Assembly (NCBI RefSeq): GCF_014522265.1 | Contig: NZ_CP017024.1 | Location: forward strand, 903,501 to 967,500 | Source of the DNA: Pseudomonas oryzihabitans | GTDB lineage: Bacteria; Pseudomonadota; Gammaproteobacteria; Pseudomonadales; Pseudomonadaceae | Reading direction: 5' to 3' | DNA length: 64,000 nt | Shown here: one piece after another, positions 43,009 to 53,902 of the stretch | Layout of the letters: the number at the start of each line of letters is the position of its first letter | Numbering within the stretch: position 1 is the stretch's first letter | Program-made: the position numbers and the translations under genes | The notes under the pieces: model-generated | Told to the model about the DNA's origin: nothing | What the model saw: only the letters and a program-made list of their open reading frames with translations | Databases searched by the model: none

Positions 43009-44091
43009 TCAGTCTCCCAGCGCCGCCAGCTGGTCGGCCTGGTATTCCTGCAGCAGCGGATCGATGATCTGCTGGACGTCGCCGTTGACCACCTCGCCCA
43101 GCGAATAGAGGGTCAGGTTGATGCGGTGATCGGTCACCCGGCCCTGGGGAAAGTTGTAGGTGCGGATGCGCTCGGAGCGGTCGCCCGACCCCACCAGCAG
43201 CCGGCGGGTATCGGACATTTCTTTATGCGCCGCCGCGTCCTGCTGGTCATTGAGCTTGGCCGACAGCCAGGCCATGGCCTTGGCGCGGTTCTTGTGCTGG
43301 GAGCGCTCTTCCTGGCACTCCACCACGATGCCGGTGGGCAGGTGGGTGATGCGCACCGCGGAGTCGGTCTTGTTGACGTGCTGACCGCCCGCGCCGGAGG
43401 AGCGATAGGTGTCGACGCGCAGATCGGCCGGATTGATCTCGATGGCCTGCTGTTCGTCCGGCTCCGGCAGCACCGCCACGGTGCAGGCCGAGGTGTGGAT
43501 GCGGCCCTGGGATTCGGTCTCCGGGACCCGCTGCACCCGGTGCGCACCGGACTCGAACTTGAGCTTAGCGTAGACGCTGTCGCCTTCGACCCGGGCGATC
43601 ACCTCCTTGAAGCCACCGTGCTCGCCCTCGTTCTCCGAGAGCACCTCAAGGCGCCAGCCCTGGCGCTCGGCATAGCGCGAATACATGCGGAACAGATCAC
43701 CGGCAAAGATCGCCGCCTCGTCGCCGCCGGTACCGGCGCGGATTTCCAGGAAGACGTTGCGGCCATCATTGGGATCCCGCGGCAGCATCATGCGCTGCAG
43801 TTCGTCTTCCAGTTCCTGTAGCCGCGCCTTGGCGCTGGTCACCTCTTCCTCGGCCATCTCGCGCAGATCCGGATCGCTGTCCTTGAGCAGCGCCTGGGCG
43901 CCCTCCAGGTCGGCCTGCACCTTGCGGTATTCGGTGAACGCCTGGTTGACCGGCTCGAGTTCGGCGTATTCCTTGGAATAGGCGCGGAACTGGGTCTGGT
44001 CGCTGATGACTTCGGCGTCGCCCAACAGCGCGGTCAGCTCCTCGAAACGGTCCTGCAGACCGTCGAGCTTGTGCAACAGAGAGGTCTTCAT
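43009..44091 (-). CDS. prfA: Peptide chain release factor 1
   Basis: A 360-residue RF1 that reads UAG and UAA and triggers release of the peptide chain. The catalytic GGQ is at residues 235-237 ([17 protein letters not shown]). The stop-codon-reading PxT tripeptide is PET at 190-192 in [18 protein letters not shown]. The ATG overlaps the hemA stop by 4 bases. Confidence 0.98.
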   Translation of the reverse strand: MKTSLLHKLDGLQDRFEELTALLGDAEVISDQTQFRAYSKEYAELEPVNQAFTEYRKVQADLEGAQALLKDSDPDLREMAEEEVTSAKARLQELEDELQRMMLPRDPNDGRNVFLEIRAGTGGDEAAIFAGDLFRMYSRYAERQGWRLEVLSENEGEHGGFKEVIARVEGDSVYAKLKFESGAHRVQRVPETESQGRIHTSACTVAVLPEPDEQQAIEINPADLRVDTYRSSGAGGQHVNKTDSAVRITHLPTGIVVECQEERSQHKNRAKAMAWLSAKLNDQQDAAAHKEMSDTRRLLVGSGDRSERIRTYNFPQGRVTDHRINLTLYSLGEVVNGDVQQIIDPLLQEYQADQLAALGD

Positions 44092-45356
44092 GTCTTGTCC
44101 AAACCCTCGTCGAGGGCGAAGAGTTCCTGAGCCAAGGTCAGCGCATCGACGCGCCCCTCGGCGGATAGTTTCTTGAGCTGCACGCTCGGGGCGTGCATCA
44201 GCTTGTTGGTGAGGCTGCGTGCCAGGGCCGCCAGGGCTTCCTGGGGATCGACGCCATTGGCCAGCTGGCGCTGGGCGCGCGCCAGTTCGTCGTCGCGGAT
44301 CTGCTCGCCCTGCTGGCGATAGGCGCGGACCACGTCCACCGCGGCGCGCTCGCGCAGCCGCTGCATGAAGTCCTCGACCCCGGCCAGCACCAGCTTCTCG
44401 GCCGCCTGGGCGGCGCCCTGGCGACTCTTGAGATTTTCCGCCACCACCTCGTGCAGGTCGTCCACCGTATAGAGGTAGACATCTTCCAGCTCGCTCACCT
44501 CCGGCTCGATGTCGCGCGGCACGGCGATGTCGACCATGAAGATGGGCTTGTGGCGACGCTGCTTGAGTGCGCGTTCCACCGCGCCCTTGCCGAGGATGGG
44601 CAACTGGCTGGCGGTGGAACTGATGACGATGTCGCTGTTGACCAGTTCGTCGGGAATGTCGGCCAGCAGCACGGTATGGGCGCCGAATTCTTCCGCCAGG
44701 TGGCTGGCGCGCTCCAGGGTGCGGTTGGCGACGACGATGCGCCGCACGCCCTGCTCGTGCAGATGGCGGGCGACCAGGGTGATGGTCTCGCCGGCGCCGA
44801 TCAGCAGCGCCTGGCTGCGACTGAGGTCGCTGAAGATCTGCTTGGCCAGGCTGACCGCGGCGAAGGCCACCGACACCGGATTCTCGCCGATCGCCGTGTC
44901 GGTACGCACCGCCTTGGCAGTATTGAAGGTGGCCTGGAACAGCCGGCCCAGCAGCGGACCGACGGTGCCGGCCTCGCGCGCCACGGCATAGGCCGACTTG
45001 AGCTGGCCGAGGATCTGCGGCTCGCCCAGCACCATGGAATCCAGCCCCGCGGCCACCCGCATCATGTGGCGGACCGCAGCCTCGTCCTGGTGCAGATAGA
45101 TGCTGGCGCGCAGGTCTTCCAGGGGCACCCGGTGATACTGGGCGAGCCAGGCCAGCACGGCTTCCGCCAGGCTGGGCTCCAGCTCCAGGTAGAGTTCGCT
45201 GCGATTGCAGGTGGACAGAATCGCCGCTTCGCGACTGTGGGTGGCCTGCTCCAGCTGGCGCAGGGCCTCGACCGTCTGCTCCGGAGTGAAGGCCACACGT
45301 TCGCGCACCTCAACCGAGGCGGTCTTGTGATTGATGCCGAGCGCGAGAAAGGCCAT
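44088..45356 (-). CDS. hemA: Glutamyl-tRNA reductase
   Basis: A 422-residue NADPH enzyme that reduces glutamyl-tRNA(Glu) to glutamate-1-semialdehyde, the committed step of tetrapyrrole synthesis. The nucleophile Cys50 is in [21 protein letters not shown] is the N-terminal signature and [15 protein letters not shown] the NADPH site. The ATG at 45356 was chosen as it gives the family's exact start; the frame stays open far upstream (to about 47189) only as a shadow of the plus-strand genes. It heads the operon and faces the TPR lipoprotein gene across 246 bases. Confidence 0.97.
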   Translation of the reverse strand: MAFLALGINHKTASVEVRERVAFTPEQTVEALRQLEQATHSREAAILSTCNRSELYLELEPSLAEAVLAWLAQYHRVPLEDLRASIYLHQDEAAVRHMMRVAAGLDSMVLGEPQILGQLKSAYAVAREAGTVGPLLGRLFQATFNTAKAVRTDTAIGENPVSVAFAAVSLAKQIFSDLSRSQALLIGAGETITLVARHLHEQGVRRIVVANRTLERASHLAEEFGAHTVLLADIPDELVNSDIVISSTASQLPILGKGAVERALKQRRHKPIFMVDIAVPRDIEPEVSELEDVYLYTVDDLHEVVAENLKSRQGAAQAAEKLVLAGVEDFMQRLRERAAVDVVRAYRQQGEQIRDDELARAQRQLANGVDPQEALAALARSLTNKLMHAPSVQLKKLSAEGRVDALTLAQELFALDEGLDKT

Positions 45357-45602
45357 GGACGCAAGCAGTCGAACGGATTGGGGAAAGCCGAACATTGTCC
45401 TACGCGCGGGCGGTGGCGACAACCGGCAGCGACGAGACGTCGGACAATCGCCGTCATAGCCTGGGCGAATGAATCTTGCCGGGCAAAAGGCGTCAACAGC
45501 CTCGACCACCGCACTTCTCGGCCGGCCGCTGCGCATGCGCGACGCGGCCACGGCGACTCTTGTGGCATGATGGACCGACTGTAAAAAGGCCGCCTTGACC
45601 CT

Positions 45603-47327
45603 ATGACCAGATACCTTGCGCTGCTGACGACCGCCCTGCTGCTCGCCGGCTGCCAGAACCTCGGCCGTCAGCCGACGCCCGCCGCCGCCATCCCGCCGCC
45701 CACCGCCAAGACCAGCACGCCGCAACCGGCCGGTTCCTTTCGCGAAGACACCCTCTATGACCTGCTGGTCGGCGAGCTGGCCGGGCAGCGCAACCGATTC
45801 GATATCGCCCTGACCAACTATGTCGAGCAGGCCAAGTCGACCCAGGACCCGGGAGTCGCCGAGCGCGCCTTCCGCATCGCCGAGTACCTGGGCGCCGATA
45901 CCCCGGCGCTGGAAACCGCGCAGATCTGGGCGCGCAACGCCCCCGACAACCTGGATGCCCAGCGCGCCGCCGCCATCATGCTGGCCCGCGCCGGTCGCTA
46001 TGACGAATCCATGGTCTACATGGAGCGCGTGCTCCAGGGCCAGGGCGACACCCATTTCGACTTCCTCGCCCTCTCGGCGGCGGAAACCGACGAGACCACC
46101 CGCGCCGGCCTGCTCAAGAGCTTCGACCGGCTGCTGGCCAAGTATCCGCACAATGGCCAGCTGCTGTTCGGCAAGGCGCTGCTGCTGCAGCAGGACGGCC
46201 GTGCCGACGAGGCCCTCAAGCTGCTGGAGCGCAATCCGGCGGCCAGGCGCGAAGTCGCGCCGCTGCTCCTGCGCGCCCGCCTGCTGCAGAGCCAGGACCG
46301 CAGCGCCGAGGCCTTGCCACTGCTCGAAGCCGGCATCCGCCAGCACCCGGAAGACCGCCGTCTGCGCCTGGCCCATGCCCGGCTGCTGGTGGAACTGGAT
46401 CGCCTGGACCAGGCCAAGCGCGAATTCGCCGAGCTGGTCACCCAGTTCCCGGATGACGACGACCTGAGATTCTCCCTGGCGCTGGTCTGCCTGGAGGCCC
46501 AGGCCTGGCGCGAAGCCCAGATCTATCTCAAGGAACTGATCGACCGCGGCAGCCATGTGGACGCCGCGCACCTCAACCTGGGTCGCAGCTACGAAGAACT
46601 CGACCAGCCCGAGCAGGCGCTGGCCGAATACACCCAGGTCGGGCCGGGCACCGACTACCTGGCCGCCCAGCAGCGCCAGGCGGAAATCCTGCTGGGCAGC
46701 GGGCGCATCGCCGAGGCCCGTCAACGCCTGGCCGAGGCGCGCAAGCGCCAGAGCGAATACGCCGTGCCGCTCTATCTGCTGGAAGTCGAAGGCCTGGCCA
46801 GTGCCGACCAGACCGCCCTCGCCGACCAGACCGTGCAGCAGGCCCTGCAGCAGTATCCCAATGACCTCAACCTGCTCTATGTCCGCTCCATGCTGGCGGA
46901 AAAGCGCGGCGACCTCGGTCAGCTGGAAGGCGATCTGCGCTACATCATCGCCCACGACCCCGACAACGCCATGGCGCTCAACGCCCTCGGCTACACCCTG
47001 GCCGATCGCACCCCACGGCTGGCCGAGGCACGCCAGCTGATCGACAAGGCGCACCAGTTGAGCCCGGACGACCCGGCCATCCTCGACAGCATGGGCTGGA
47101 TCCGCTATCGCCAGGGCCAGCTGGGCGACGCCGAACGCTATCTGCGCCAGGCCTACGAACGCTTCCCCGACGCCGAAGTGGCGGCCCACCTGGGCGAGGT
47201 GCTCTGGGCCCAGGGCAAGCGCAGCGAAGCGCGCAAGGTTTGGCGCGTGGGCCTCGACGCCGACGCCGATGACGCCATCCTGCGCAGTACCCTCAAACGC
47301 CTGACTGGAAGCGAAACCCTCCGATGA
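45603..47327 (+). CDS. TPR-repeat outer-membrane lipoprotein
   Basis: A 574-residue lipoprotein with lipobox LLAGC (lipidated Cys17) and Gln18, suggesting outer-membrane sorting. A Pro/Thr-rich linker (about 20-45) is followed by many tetratricopeptide repeats to the end, for example [30 protein letters not shown] and [23 protein letters not shown] domains hold protein complexes together; the partner is unknown. It overlaps lolB by 4 bases, and the TPR-lolB-ispE order recurs in Pseudomonas as I recall, pointing to envelope work. Confidence 0.87.
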   Translation: MTRYLALLTTALLLAGCQNLGRQPTPAAAIPPPTAKTSTPQPAGSFREDTLYDLLVGELAGQRNRFDIALTNYVEQAKSTQDPGVAERAFRIAEYLGADTPALETAQIWARNAPDNLDAQRAAAIMLARAGRYDESMVYMERVLQGQGDTHFDFLALSAAETDETTRAGLLKSFDRLLAKYPHNGQLLFGKALLLQQDGRADEALKLLERNPAARREVAPLLLRARLLQSQDRSAEALPLLEAGIRQHPEDRRLRLAHARLLVELDRLDQAKREFAELVTQFPDDDDLRFSLALVCLEAQAWREAQIYLKELIDRGSHVDAAHLNLGRSYEELDQPEQALAEYTQVGPGTDYLAAQQRQAEILLGSGRIAEARQRLAEARKRQSEYAVPLYLLEVEGLASADQTALADQTVQQALQQYPNDLNLLYVRSMLAEKRGDLGQLEGDLRYIIAHDPDNAMALNALGYTLADRTPRLAEARQLIDKAHQLSPDDPAILDSMGWIRYRQGQLGDAERYLRQAYERFPDAEVAAHLGEVLWAQGKRSEARKVWRVGLDADADDAILRSTLKRLTGSETLR

Positions 47328-47944
47328 TCCGCGTGCGTACCTTCGTCACCCTGTTGCTGCTCGCCCTGCTGGCCGGTTGCGCCAGCACCTCTCGCCAGGA
47401 GGCCGTGGAAGGCCAGGGCAATGCCGCCCAGTGGCAGGCTCATAAAAAACGTATCGCCGCCCTCGACGGCTGGCAGATCGACGGCAAGGTCGGCATCCGC
47501 GCCCCGCGCGATTCCGGCAGTGGCACCCTGTTCTGGCTGCAGCGCCAGGACTATTACGACATCCGCCTGGCCGGCCCCCTGGGCCGCGGCGCCACCCGAC
47601 TCACCGGCCGTCCGGGCGCCGTCACCCTCGATGTCTCCGGCCAGGGCAGCTATCAGGCCGATTCCCCCGAAGCCCTGCTGGAACAGCAACTCGGCTGGCG
47701 CCTGCCGGTCTCGCACCTGCTCTGGTGGGTGCGCGGCCTGCCGGCGCCGGACAGTCGCAGCCAGCTGACCCTGGACGCCGACAGCCACCTGGCGCGTCTG
47801 GTACAGGACGGCTGGACCGTCGAATACACCCGCTACACCGAGCAGAACGGCTACACCCTGCCCGAGCGCCTCAAGCTCACCGGCAAGGACCTGGAAGTCA
47901 TCCTGGTGGTGAAGACCTGGCAGCCGCGCGAGCTGGGCAAATGA
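47324..47944 (+). CDS. lolB: Outer-membrane lipoprotein insertase LolB
   Basis: A 206-residue lipoprotein that receives lipoproteins from LolA and inserts them into the outer membrane. Lipobox LLAGC with Cys19. [13 protein letters not shown] (about 49-61), [23 protein letters not shown] and the later [14 protein letters not shown] follow the LolB half-barrel pattern, including the exposed hydrophobic loop. Overlaps the TPR gene and ispE by 4 bases each (ATGA both times). Confidence 0.95.
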   Translation: MIRVRTFVTLLLLALLAGCASTSRQEAVEGQGNAAQWQAHKKRIAALDGWQIDGKVGIRAPRDSGSGTLFWLQRQDYYDIRLAGPLGRGATRLTGRPGAVTLDVSGQGSYQADSPEALLEQQLGWRLPVSHLLWWVRGLPAPDSRSQLTLDADSHLARLVQDGWTVEYTRYTEQNGYTLPERLKLTGKDLEVILVVKTWQPRELGK

Positions 47945-48801
47945 CCGCAGCGCCTGCCTTCACCCTGCCGGCACCGGCCAAGCTCAATCTGTTCCTGCAC
48001 ATCCTCGGCCGCCGCGCGGACGGTTATCACGAGCTGCAGACGCTGTTCCAGTTTCTCGACTGGGGCGACGACCTGGGCTTTGCCGGACGGGATGACGGCG
48101 AATTGCAACTGCACGACGGTCTGCCGGGCGTCGCCCCCGCGCAGAATCTCATCCTGCGCGCCGCCCGGCTGCTGCAGCAGGAAAGCGCCACGACCAAAGG
48201 CGCCGACCTCTGGCTGACCAAACGCCTGCCCATGGGCGGCGGTATCGGTGGCGGCAGTTCGGATGCCGCCACCACCCTGCTTGGCCTGAATCATCTCTGG
48301 GGCCTGGGCGCCAGCCTCGACGACCTGGCGGTGCTGGGGCTGCGTCTGGGCGCCGATGTGCCGGTATTCGTCCGCGGCCAGGCCGCCTTCGCCGAGGGCG
48401 TGGGGGAAAAGCTCACCCCGGTCACCCCCCCGGAACCCTGGTATCTCGTGGCCGTGCCGCAAGTCTCTGTAAGTACAGCAGAAATTTTTTCAGATCCGCT
48501 GTTGACACGGGACACTCCCGCCATTAAAGTTTGCGCCGTTCTCAAGTGGTCAGGTCGAAACGACTGCCAGAGTACGGTCGAAAGGCGTTACCCAGAAATT
48601 CGTAACGCTTTGATCTTGCTAAACAAATTTGTTTCAGCTAGATTAACCGGCACTGGAGGTTGCATATTTGGAAGCTTTCCAAATAAGACCGAAGCTGATA
48701 CAGTAGCTAGCCAGCTACCAGCATCACTTCCAGGCTTCGTGGCCAAAGGTAGCAACACTTCCATGTTGCACCGGGCGCTGGCAAGCCTGACCAGAGAATG
48801 A
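47941..48801 (+). CDS. ispE: 4-diphosphocytidyl-2-C-methyl-D-erythritol kinase
   Basis: A 286-residue GHMP kinase of the MEP isoprenoid pathway. The conserved Lys14 is in [11 protein letters not shown], and the ATP loop [14 protein letters not shown] lies at about 99-112; [10 protein letters not shown] is the third GHMP motif. The protein is complete, but the DNA changes abruptly: by hand count 48301-48360 is 46/60 G+C while 48601-48660 is 25/60, with codons such as TTA, AGT and AAT that are rare elsewhere here. The AT-rich part holds a strong promoter sequence for the tRNA and prs downstream. Confidence 0.96.
   Translation: MTAAPAFTLPAPAKLNLFLHILGRRADGYHELQTLFQFLDWGDDLGFAGRDDGELQLHDGLPGVAPAQNLILRAARLLQQESATTKGADLWLTKRLPMGGGIGGGSSDAATTLLGLNHLWGLGASLDDLAVLGLRLGADVPVFVRGQAAFAEGVGEKLTPVTPPEPWYLVAVPQVSVSTAEIFSDPLLTRDTPAIKVCAVLKWSGRNDCQSTVERRYPEIRNALILLNKFVSARLTGTGGCIFGSFPNKTEADTVASQLPASLPGFVAKGSNTSMLHRALASLTRE
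48502..48530 (+). promoter_or_regulatory. Strong promoter candidate inside ispE
   Basis: A perfect TTGACA (48502-48507) is followed after 17 bases by TAAAGT (48525-48530, four of six). It lies in the AT-rich 3' part of ispE, about 300 bases before the tRNA-Gln gene, and could drive tRNA-Gln and prs. Confidence 0.6.
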
Positions 48802-48826
48802 GTACAGCTAGTACTCTGCAAGATAC

Positions 48827-48901
48827 AGGGGCGTCGCCAAGCGGTAAGGCAGCAGGTTTTGATCCTGCCATGCGTTGGTTCGAATCCAGCCGCCCCTGCC
48901 A
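48827..48901 (+). tRNA. tRNA-Gln (anticodon UUG)
   Basis: Cloverleaf by eye: acceptor AGGGGCG (48827-48833) with CGCCCCT (48891-48897), D-loop AGCGGTAAGGC, anticodon stem GCAGG/CCTGC around the loop TTTTGAT with TTG, T-arm GTTGG-TTCGAAT-CCAGC, then G and an encoded CCA (48899-48901). It decodes CAA and, by wobble, CAG. It sits 25 bases after ispE and 41 before prs. Confidence 0.97.
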
Positions 48902-48942
48902 TTTTCCTTCCAAGACCCACCTCAAGCCGCAGGAACTGCAGC

Positions 48943-49884
48943 GTGTCCAAGATGATGGTCTTCACGGGGAACGCCAACCCCGATCTGGCACGGCGCATCG
49001 TGCGCCAGCTGCATATCCCTCTCGGTGACGTCTCCGTCGGAAAATTCTCCGATGGCGAGATCAGCGTCGAAATCAACGAGAACGTGCGGGGCAAGGATGT
49101 CTTCATCATCCAGCCCACCTGCGAGCCGACCAACGACAACCTGATGGAACTGGTGGTGATGGCCGATGCCTTCCGCCGCTCCTCGGCCACTCGTATCACC
49201 GCAGTCATCCCCTATTTCGGTTATGCCCGCCAGGATCGCCGTCCGCGTTCCGCACGCGTCGCCATCACCGCCAAGGTCGTGGCCGACATGCTGACCGTGG
49301 TGGGCATCAATCGCGTGCTCACCGTCGATCTGCATGCCGACCAGATCCAGGGCTTCTTCGATATTCCCGTGGACAACATCTACGGCTCCCCCGCCCTGGT
49401 GGATGACATCGAAGACCAGCGTTTCGAAAATCTGATGATCGTCTCCCCGGACATCGGCGGCGTGGTGCGTGCGCGTGCCGTGGCCAAGAGTCTGGGTGTG
49501 GACCTGGCGATCATCGACAAGCGTCGTCCCAAGGCCAACCAGTCGGAAGTGATGCACATCATCGGTGACATCCAGGACCGCACCTGCGTGCTGGTCGACG
49601 ACATGGTCGATACCGCCGGCACCCTGTGCCACGCGGCCAAGGCCCTGAAGGAACACGGCGCCGCCAAGGTCCTGGCCTACTGCACCCACCCGGTGCTGTC
49701 GGGTCGGGCCATCGAGAACATCGACAACTCCGTGCTGGACGAGCTGGTGGTGACCAACACCATTCCGCTGTCCGCCGCGGCTCAGGCCTGCAGCCGTATC
49801 CGCCAACTGGACATCGCGCCGGTGGTGGCCGAGGCGGTACGCCGGATCAGTAACGAAGAATCCATCAGCGCGATGTTCCGTTAA
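48943..49884 (+). CDS. prs: Ribose-phosphate pyrophosphokinase
   Basis: A 313-residue enzyme making PRPP from ribose 5-phosphate and ATP, the substrate for the hpt, upp, purine, histidine and NAD routes. [18 protein letters not shown] is the PRPP synthase signature, [10 protein letters not shown] binds ATP, and [13 protein letters not shown] is the ribose-phosphate loop. The GTG at 48943 with AGGA 9 bases upstream is chosen because it gives the family's N-terminus ([15 protein letters not shown]) and exactly 313 residues; ATGs at 48952 and 48955 are alternatives. Confidence 0.97.
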   Translation: MSKMMVFTGNANPDLARRIVRQLHIPLGDVSVGKFSDGEISVEINENVRGKDVFIIQPTCEPTNDNLMELVVMADAFRRSSATRITAVIPYFGYARQDRRPRSARVAITAKVVADMLTVVGINRVLTVDLHADQIQGFFDIPVDNIYGSPALVDDIEDQRFENLMIVSPDIGGVVRARAVAKSLGVDLAIIDKRRPKANQSEVMHIIGDIQDRTCVLVDDMVDTAGTLCHAAKALKEHGAAKVLAYCTHPVLSGRAIENIDNSVLDELVVTNTIPLSAAAQACSRIRQLDIAPVVAEAVRRISNEESISAMFR

Positions 49885-49904
49885 GGAACAGCCGCTCTGG
49901 AAGC

Positions 49905-49940
49905 GCCCTGGAAGGCCGTGACGGTCTACCGGGGCTTTTT
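49905..49940 (+). terminator. Rho-independent terminator after prs
   Basis: GCCCTGG (49905-49911) pairs with CCGGGGC (49929-49935) with one G-T pair, extended by an inner GGCCG/CGGTC stem, followed by TTTTT (49936-49940). Confidence 0.75.
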
Positions 49941-50006
49941 AGTCGGTAGGGCCGTGGAACTGGTCGCAAGTCCCGGTCTGCCGATTCCTTATCCTGGAGA
50001 TTCACA

Positions 50007-50630
50007 ATGTCTGATTTCACTCTGAATGCCGAAGTGCGTTCCGACCTGGGGAAAGGTGCGAGCCGCCGCCTGCGTCGTAATGCCGGTAACGTTCCCGCCG
50101 TGATCTACGGTGGCGACAAGGCTCCGACGTCCATCACCCTGGTCGGCAAAGACCTGGCCAAGATGCTGGAAAGCGAAGCCGCCTTCGCCAGCGTCATCAC
50201 CCTGAAGGTTGATGGCAGCAACGAAAGCGTGCTGGTCAAGGCCCTGCAGCGTCACCCCTCCAAGGGCTACGTCATGCACGCCGACTTCCTGCGCGTCATC
50301 GCCGGTCAGAAGCTGACCGCTCACGTGCCCCTGCACTTCATGAACCAGGAAACCTCCGTGGGCGTGAAGCAACAGGGTGGCGAGATCCTGCACACCATCA
50401 ACGAAGTCGAAGTTTCCTGCCTGCCGAAAGACCTGCCGGAATTCATCGAAGTCGACATGGCCAAGGTCGCCCTGGACCAGATCGTTCACCTGAGCGACCT
50501 GAACGTCCCGGCTGGCGTCGAGCTGGTGTCCCTGGCCCACGGCAGCGATCTGCCGGTTGCCAGCATCCACATGCCGCGCATCCGTGAAGAAGCTGCTGAC
50601 GGCGCTGCCGAAGAAGGCGCTGCCGAGTAA
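50007..50630 (+). CDS. rplY: 50S ribosomal protein L25 (CTC form)
   Basis: A 207-residue L25/general stress protein Ctc, which binds 5S rRNA. The N-terminal L25 domain (1-95) has [19 protein letters not shown] and VPAVIYGG. The C-terminal TL5-like domain (100-190) has [20 protein letters not shown] and is followed by an Ala/Glu-rich acidic tail. E. coli L25 lacks the second domain. GGAG lies 9 bases before the ATG. Confidence 0.97.
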   Translation: MSDFTLNAEVRSDLGKGASRRLRRNAGNVPAVIYGGDKAPTSITLVGKDLAKMLESEAAFASVITLKVDGSNESVLVKALQRHPSKGYVMHADFLRVIAGQKLTAHVPLHFMNQETSVGVKQQGGEILHTINEVEVSCLPKDLPEFIEVDMAKVALDQIVHLSDLNVPAGVELVSLAHGSDLPVASIHMPRIREEAADGAAEEGAAE

Positions 50631-50664
50631 GTTCTCGCACGCCTGAAAGAGAAGGGCTCCTGAC

Positions 50665-51249
50665 ATGACTGCCGTCCAACTGATCGTCGGCCTGGGTAAT
50701 CCGGGCCCCGAATACGACCAGACTCGGCACAATGCAGGGGCCCTTTTCGTTGAGCGACTGGCAGCCGCCCAGGGCGCGAGCCTGGCTGTCGACCGCAAGT
50801 ATCATGGCCTGGTGGGGCGCTTCCGCCACGCGGGCAACGATGTTCGTCTACTCATCCCCACCACCTACATGAACCGCAGCGGCCAGGCCGTGGCGGCGCT
50901 CGCCGGCTTTTTCCGCATCCCGCCGGCAGCCATCCTGGTGGCCCACGATGAACTCGACCTGCCACCCGGCACAGCACGCCTCAAGACCGGCGGCGGCCAT
51001 GGGGGGCACAACGGACTGCGCGACATCATCGCCCAGCTCGGCAATCAGAACGGCTTCCAGCGTCTGCGCCTGGGCATCGGCCATCCGGGGCATGCCAGCC
51101 TGGTCTCCAACTTCGTGCTGGGCCGCGCACCGCGCAGCGAGCAGGACCTGCTCGACACCAGCATCGATGCCGCCCTGGAGGTGGTTCCGGAGCTGCTGAC
51201 CGGCGACCTGACCCGCGCCATGCAACGCCTGCACAGCCGCAAGGCCTGA
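50665..51249 (+). CDS. pth: Peptidyl-tRNA hydrolase
   Basis: A 194-residue enzyme that frees tRNA from peptidyl-tRNA that drops off ribosomes. [19 protein letters not shown] (7-25) has the conserved Asn and catalytic His22; [10 protein letters not shown] and HDELDLPPG are also diagnostic. It lies 34 bases after rplY, a conserved order with prs and ychF. Confidence 0.97.
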   Translation: MTAVQLIVGLGNPGPEYDQTRHNAGALFVERLAAAQGASLAVDRKYHGLVGRFRHAGNDVRLLIPTTYMNRSGQAVAALAGFFRIPPAAILVAHDELDLPPGTARLKTGGGHGGHNGLRDIIAQLGNQNGFQRLRLGIGHPGHASLVSNFVLGRAPRSEQDLLDTSIDAALEVVPELLTGDLTRAMQRLHSRKA

Positions 51250-51291
51250 CCTACCCTACCCTCTTCCTTTTCTTCCGCGAGGACACACACC

Positions 51292-52392
<1,101 letters not shown>

Positions 52393-52409
52393 GCGACGGC
52401 AAACGCCAG

Positions 52410-52450
52410 AACCCCCTCCTCACCGCAAGGTGGCGAGGGGGTTTTCTTTT
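52410..52450 (+). terminator. Rho-independent terminator after ychF
   Basis: AACCCCCTC (52410-52418) pairs with GAGGGGGTT (52435-52443), with an inner CACC-GCAA-GGTG stem loop (52421-52432), followed by TTTCTTTT. Confidence 0.92.
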
Positions 52451-52552
52451 GCCCGTTCGCCAACGGCCTGGCTGACACCGGACGCCTGGCGATTTGGCAC
52501 AATGACGGCGATCCGACCGCCGTCGAACGTCTCCCGCTGCCTGGATGCCGCC

Positions 52553-53464
52553 ATGAATTTCGAAGACCTGCGCCTGTTCGTCACCACCCTGAACGAGGGC
52601 AGCTTCACCGCCGCCGCCGACAAGCTGGGGCTGTCCAAGCAATACGTCAGCCGGCGGACCCTGTTGCTGGAGGAAAGTCTTGGCGTGCGGTTGATCAACC
52701 GCACCACGCGGCGTCTGCAGGCGACCGAGCTGGGGATGCTGCTCTACGAGCGAGCGGTGAAGATCCTCGAAGACGTCAACGACACCGAGGAGTTGCTCTC
52801 CAGCCGGCGGACGGTGCCCCAGGGGGTGCTGAGAGTCAGTGCGCCCATGACCTTTGGCACCCTGCACCTGAGTCCCCTGCTGCCGGATTTTCTCTCGGCC
52901 TATCCGCAGATCCGCCTGGAGCTGGATCTCAATGACCGGGCGGTGGATCTGCTCGCCGAGGGCTACGACATGTCGATCCGCATCGGCACCCTGGCCGATT
53001 CCAGTCTGATCGCCAAGCGACTGACCGAGATGCAGCTGGTGACCTGTGCCAGTCCGGATTATCTAAAGAAGGCGCCGCCGCTGCTGCAACCGGAGGATCT
53101 GGCCGAGCACAGCTGTCTGCTCTATGGCCATGGTCGCCAGGTGGAATGGCGCTTTCAGCGCGGAGGCAAGCCGCTGGTGCTGCCCATGCAGGGTCAGCTC
53201 AGGGCCAACAACGGAGAGGTGGTGCGGGACGCGGCCATCGCCGGTCAGGGCATCGCGGTGCTGCCGACCTTCATCATCGGCGCGGCGCTGGCCTCAGGGG
53301 CGCTGGTGCAGGTGCTGGAAGACTTCGCCCTGCCCAGCGCGGCGGTCTATGCGGTCTATCCCCAGCATCGTCAGTCGGCGCGCATCGTCCAGCTGTTCTC
53401 GGACTATCTGCGCGACCGCCTGACGGTCGGGCCGACTCACGCTACGGCGCCGCGGGTCGGTTGA
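52553..53464 (+). CDS. LysR-family transcriptional regulator
   Basis: A 303-residue LTTR. The N-terminal winged helix (1-60) reads NFEDLRLFVTTLNEGSFTAAADKLGLSKQYVSRR; a dimerisation helix and a periplasmic-binding-protein-like effector domain (90-295) follow. It resembles the large CrgA/DmlR-type subgroup. The target is unknown: the next gene is convergent (28-base tail overlap with the repeat-protein gene) and the ychF terminator isolates it upstream, so it is an orphan regulator in this window. Start chosen at the ATG 52553 to fit family N-termini. Confidence 0.9.
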   Translation: MNFEDLRLFVTTLNEGSFTAAADKLGLSKQYVSRRTLLLEESLGVRLINRTTRRLQATELGMLLYERAVKILEDVNDTEELLSSRRTVPQGVLRVSAPMTFGTLHLSPLLPDFLSAYPQIRLELDLNDRAVDLLAEGYDMSIRIGTLADSSLIAKRLTEMQLVTCASPDYLKKAPPLLQPEDLAEHSCLLYGHGRQVEWRFQRGGKPLVLPMQGQLRANNGEVVRDAAIAGQGIAVLPTFIIGAALASGALVQVLEDFALPSAAVYAVYPQHRQSARIVQLFSDYLRDRLTVGPTHATAPRVG

Positions 53465-53796
53465 CGCTGGGGCCACTGCTGGAGGGTTCGCTCGGCGCCG
53501 TCGGCAGCCAGGCGCTGGCCATCCAGACGCTGCTGCTGACGCTGGATCGCCGGCTGCAGACTGCGCTCGGCGCCGTTTTCAGCCAGGGCACGCTGCGGGT
53601 CGAGACGCTGCTGCTGGCGCTGGATCGACGGCTGCAGGCTGCGCTCGGTGCCGTTCTCGGCCAGGGTGCGATCCTGCTGCTGGTGCTTTTCGATCAGCGA
53701 ACCCAGGGGGCGCAGGGCGCTTTCCTCGGCCTGGGCGGATTGGGCGATGGCGGTGGTGAGCAGAGTGGCGGCGAACAGAGCGGTGAGGGCTTTCAT
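53437..53796 (-). CDS. Secreted protein with three 26-residue tandem repeats
   Basis: A 119-residue protein not recognised. A clear signal peptide (residues 1-23, ending AQSAQA) means a periplasmic or secreted product. The mature part has a unit R(T/A)LAENG(T/A)ERSLQP(S/A)IQRQQQRLD(P/G)Q at 43-68 and 69-94, with a diverged third copy at 95-119. It is rich in Gln, Arg and Glu and probably helical. The 3' end overlaps the LysR gene by 28 bases tail to tail. Upstream lies a motif shared with the gene at 57233. No function is proposed. Confidence 0.75.
   Translation of the reverse strand: MKALTALFAATLLTTAIAQSAQAEESALRPLGSLIEKHQQQDRTLAENGTERSLQPSIQRQQQRLDPQRALAENGAERSLQPAIQRQQQRLDGQRLAADGAERTLQQWPQRQPTRGAVA
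53526..53681. repeat. 78-bp tandem repeat inside the repeat-protein gene
   Basis: Two nearly identical 78-bp units begin at 53526 and 53604 (both starting GACGCTGCTGCTG), with a weaker copy from about 53464. The period is a whole number of codons (26), so copy number can change without breaking the frame. Confidence 0.85.
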
Positions 53797-53848
53797 GGCG
53801 AGTACCTGTGTCGGGTGGGTGTGGACTCATTGTCGCCAGCCCACCCCG

Positions 53849-53901
53849 CGCCTAGAAATCGTCCCGCGGGATAGCGATCATCGACCGCGCTGATGATGGC
53901 G
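53849..53901. promoter_or_regulatory. Shared upstream motif, copy A
   Basis: This stretch matches 57282-57334 at roughly three positions in four by hand alignment, including AAATCGT, GGATAGCG, ATCGAC and GCTGATG. It ends at the MFS gene stop and lies 53-105 bases upstream of the repeat-protein gene, which reads the other way from it on the minus strand. It may be a regulator site or promoter shared by two secreted-protein genes. Confidence 0.5.
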
Positions 53902-53902
53902 C

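Noticed and set aside
43519-43530. PET instead of PAT/PVT in release factor 1 as a possible change of stop-codon reading
   Set aside because: The middle residue of the PxT tripeptide varies between RF1 proteins, and the outer Pro and Thr are kept.
45357-47189. Long N-terminal extension of hemA
   Set aside because: The added sequence is low-complexity antisense of the TPR lipoprotein gene; the family start is at 45356.
48465-48901. Integrated element or IS next to tRNA-Gln
   Set aside because: No integrase, direct repeat of the tRNA end or transposase gene is present, and ispE is intact.
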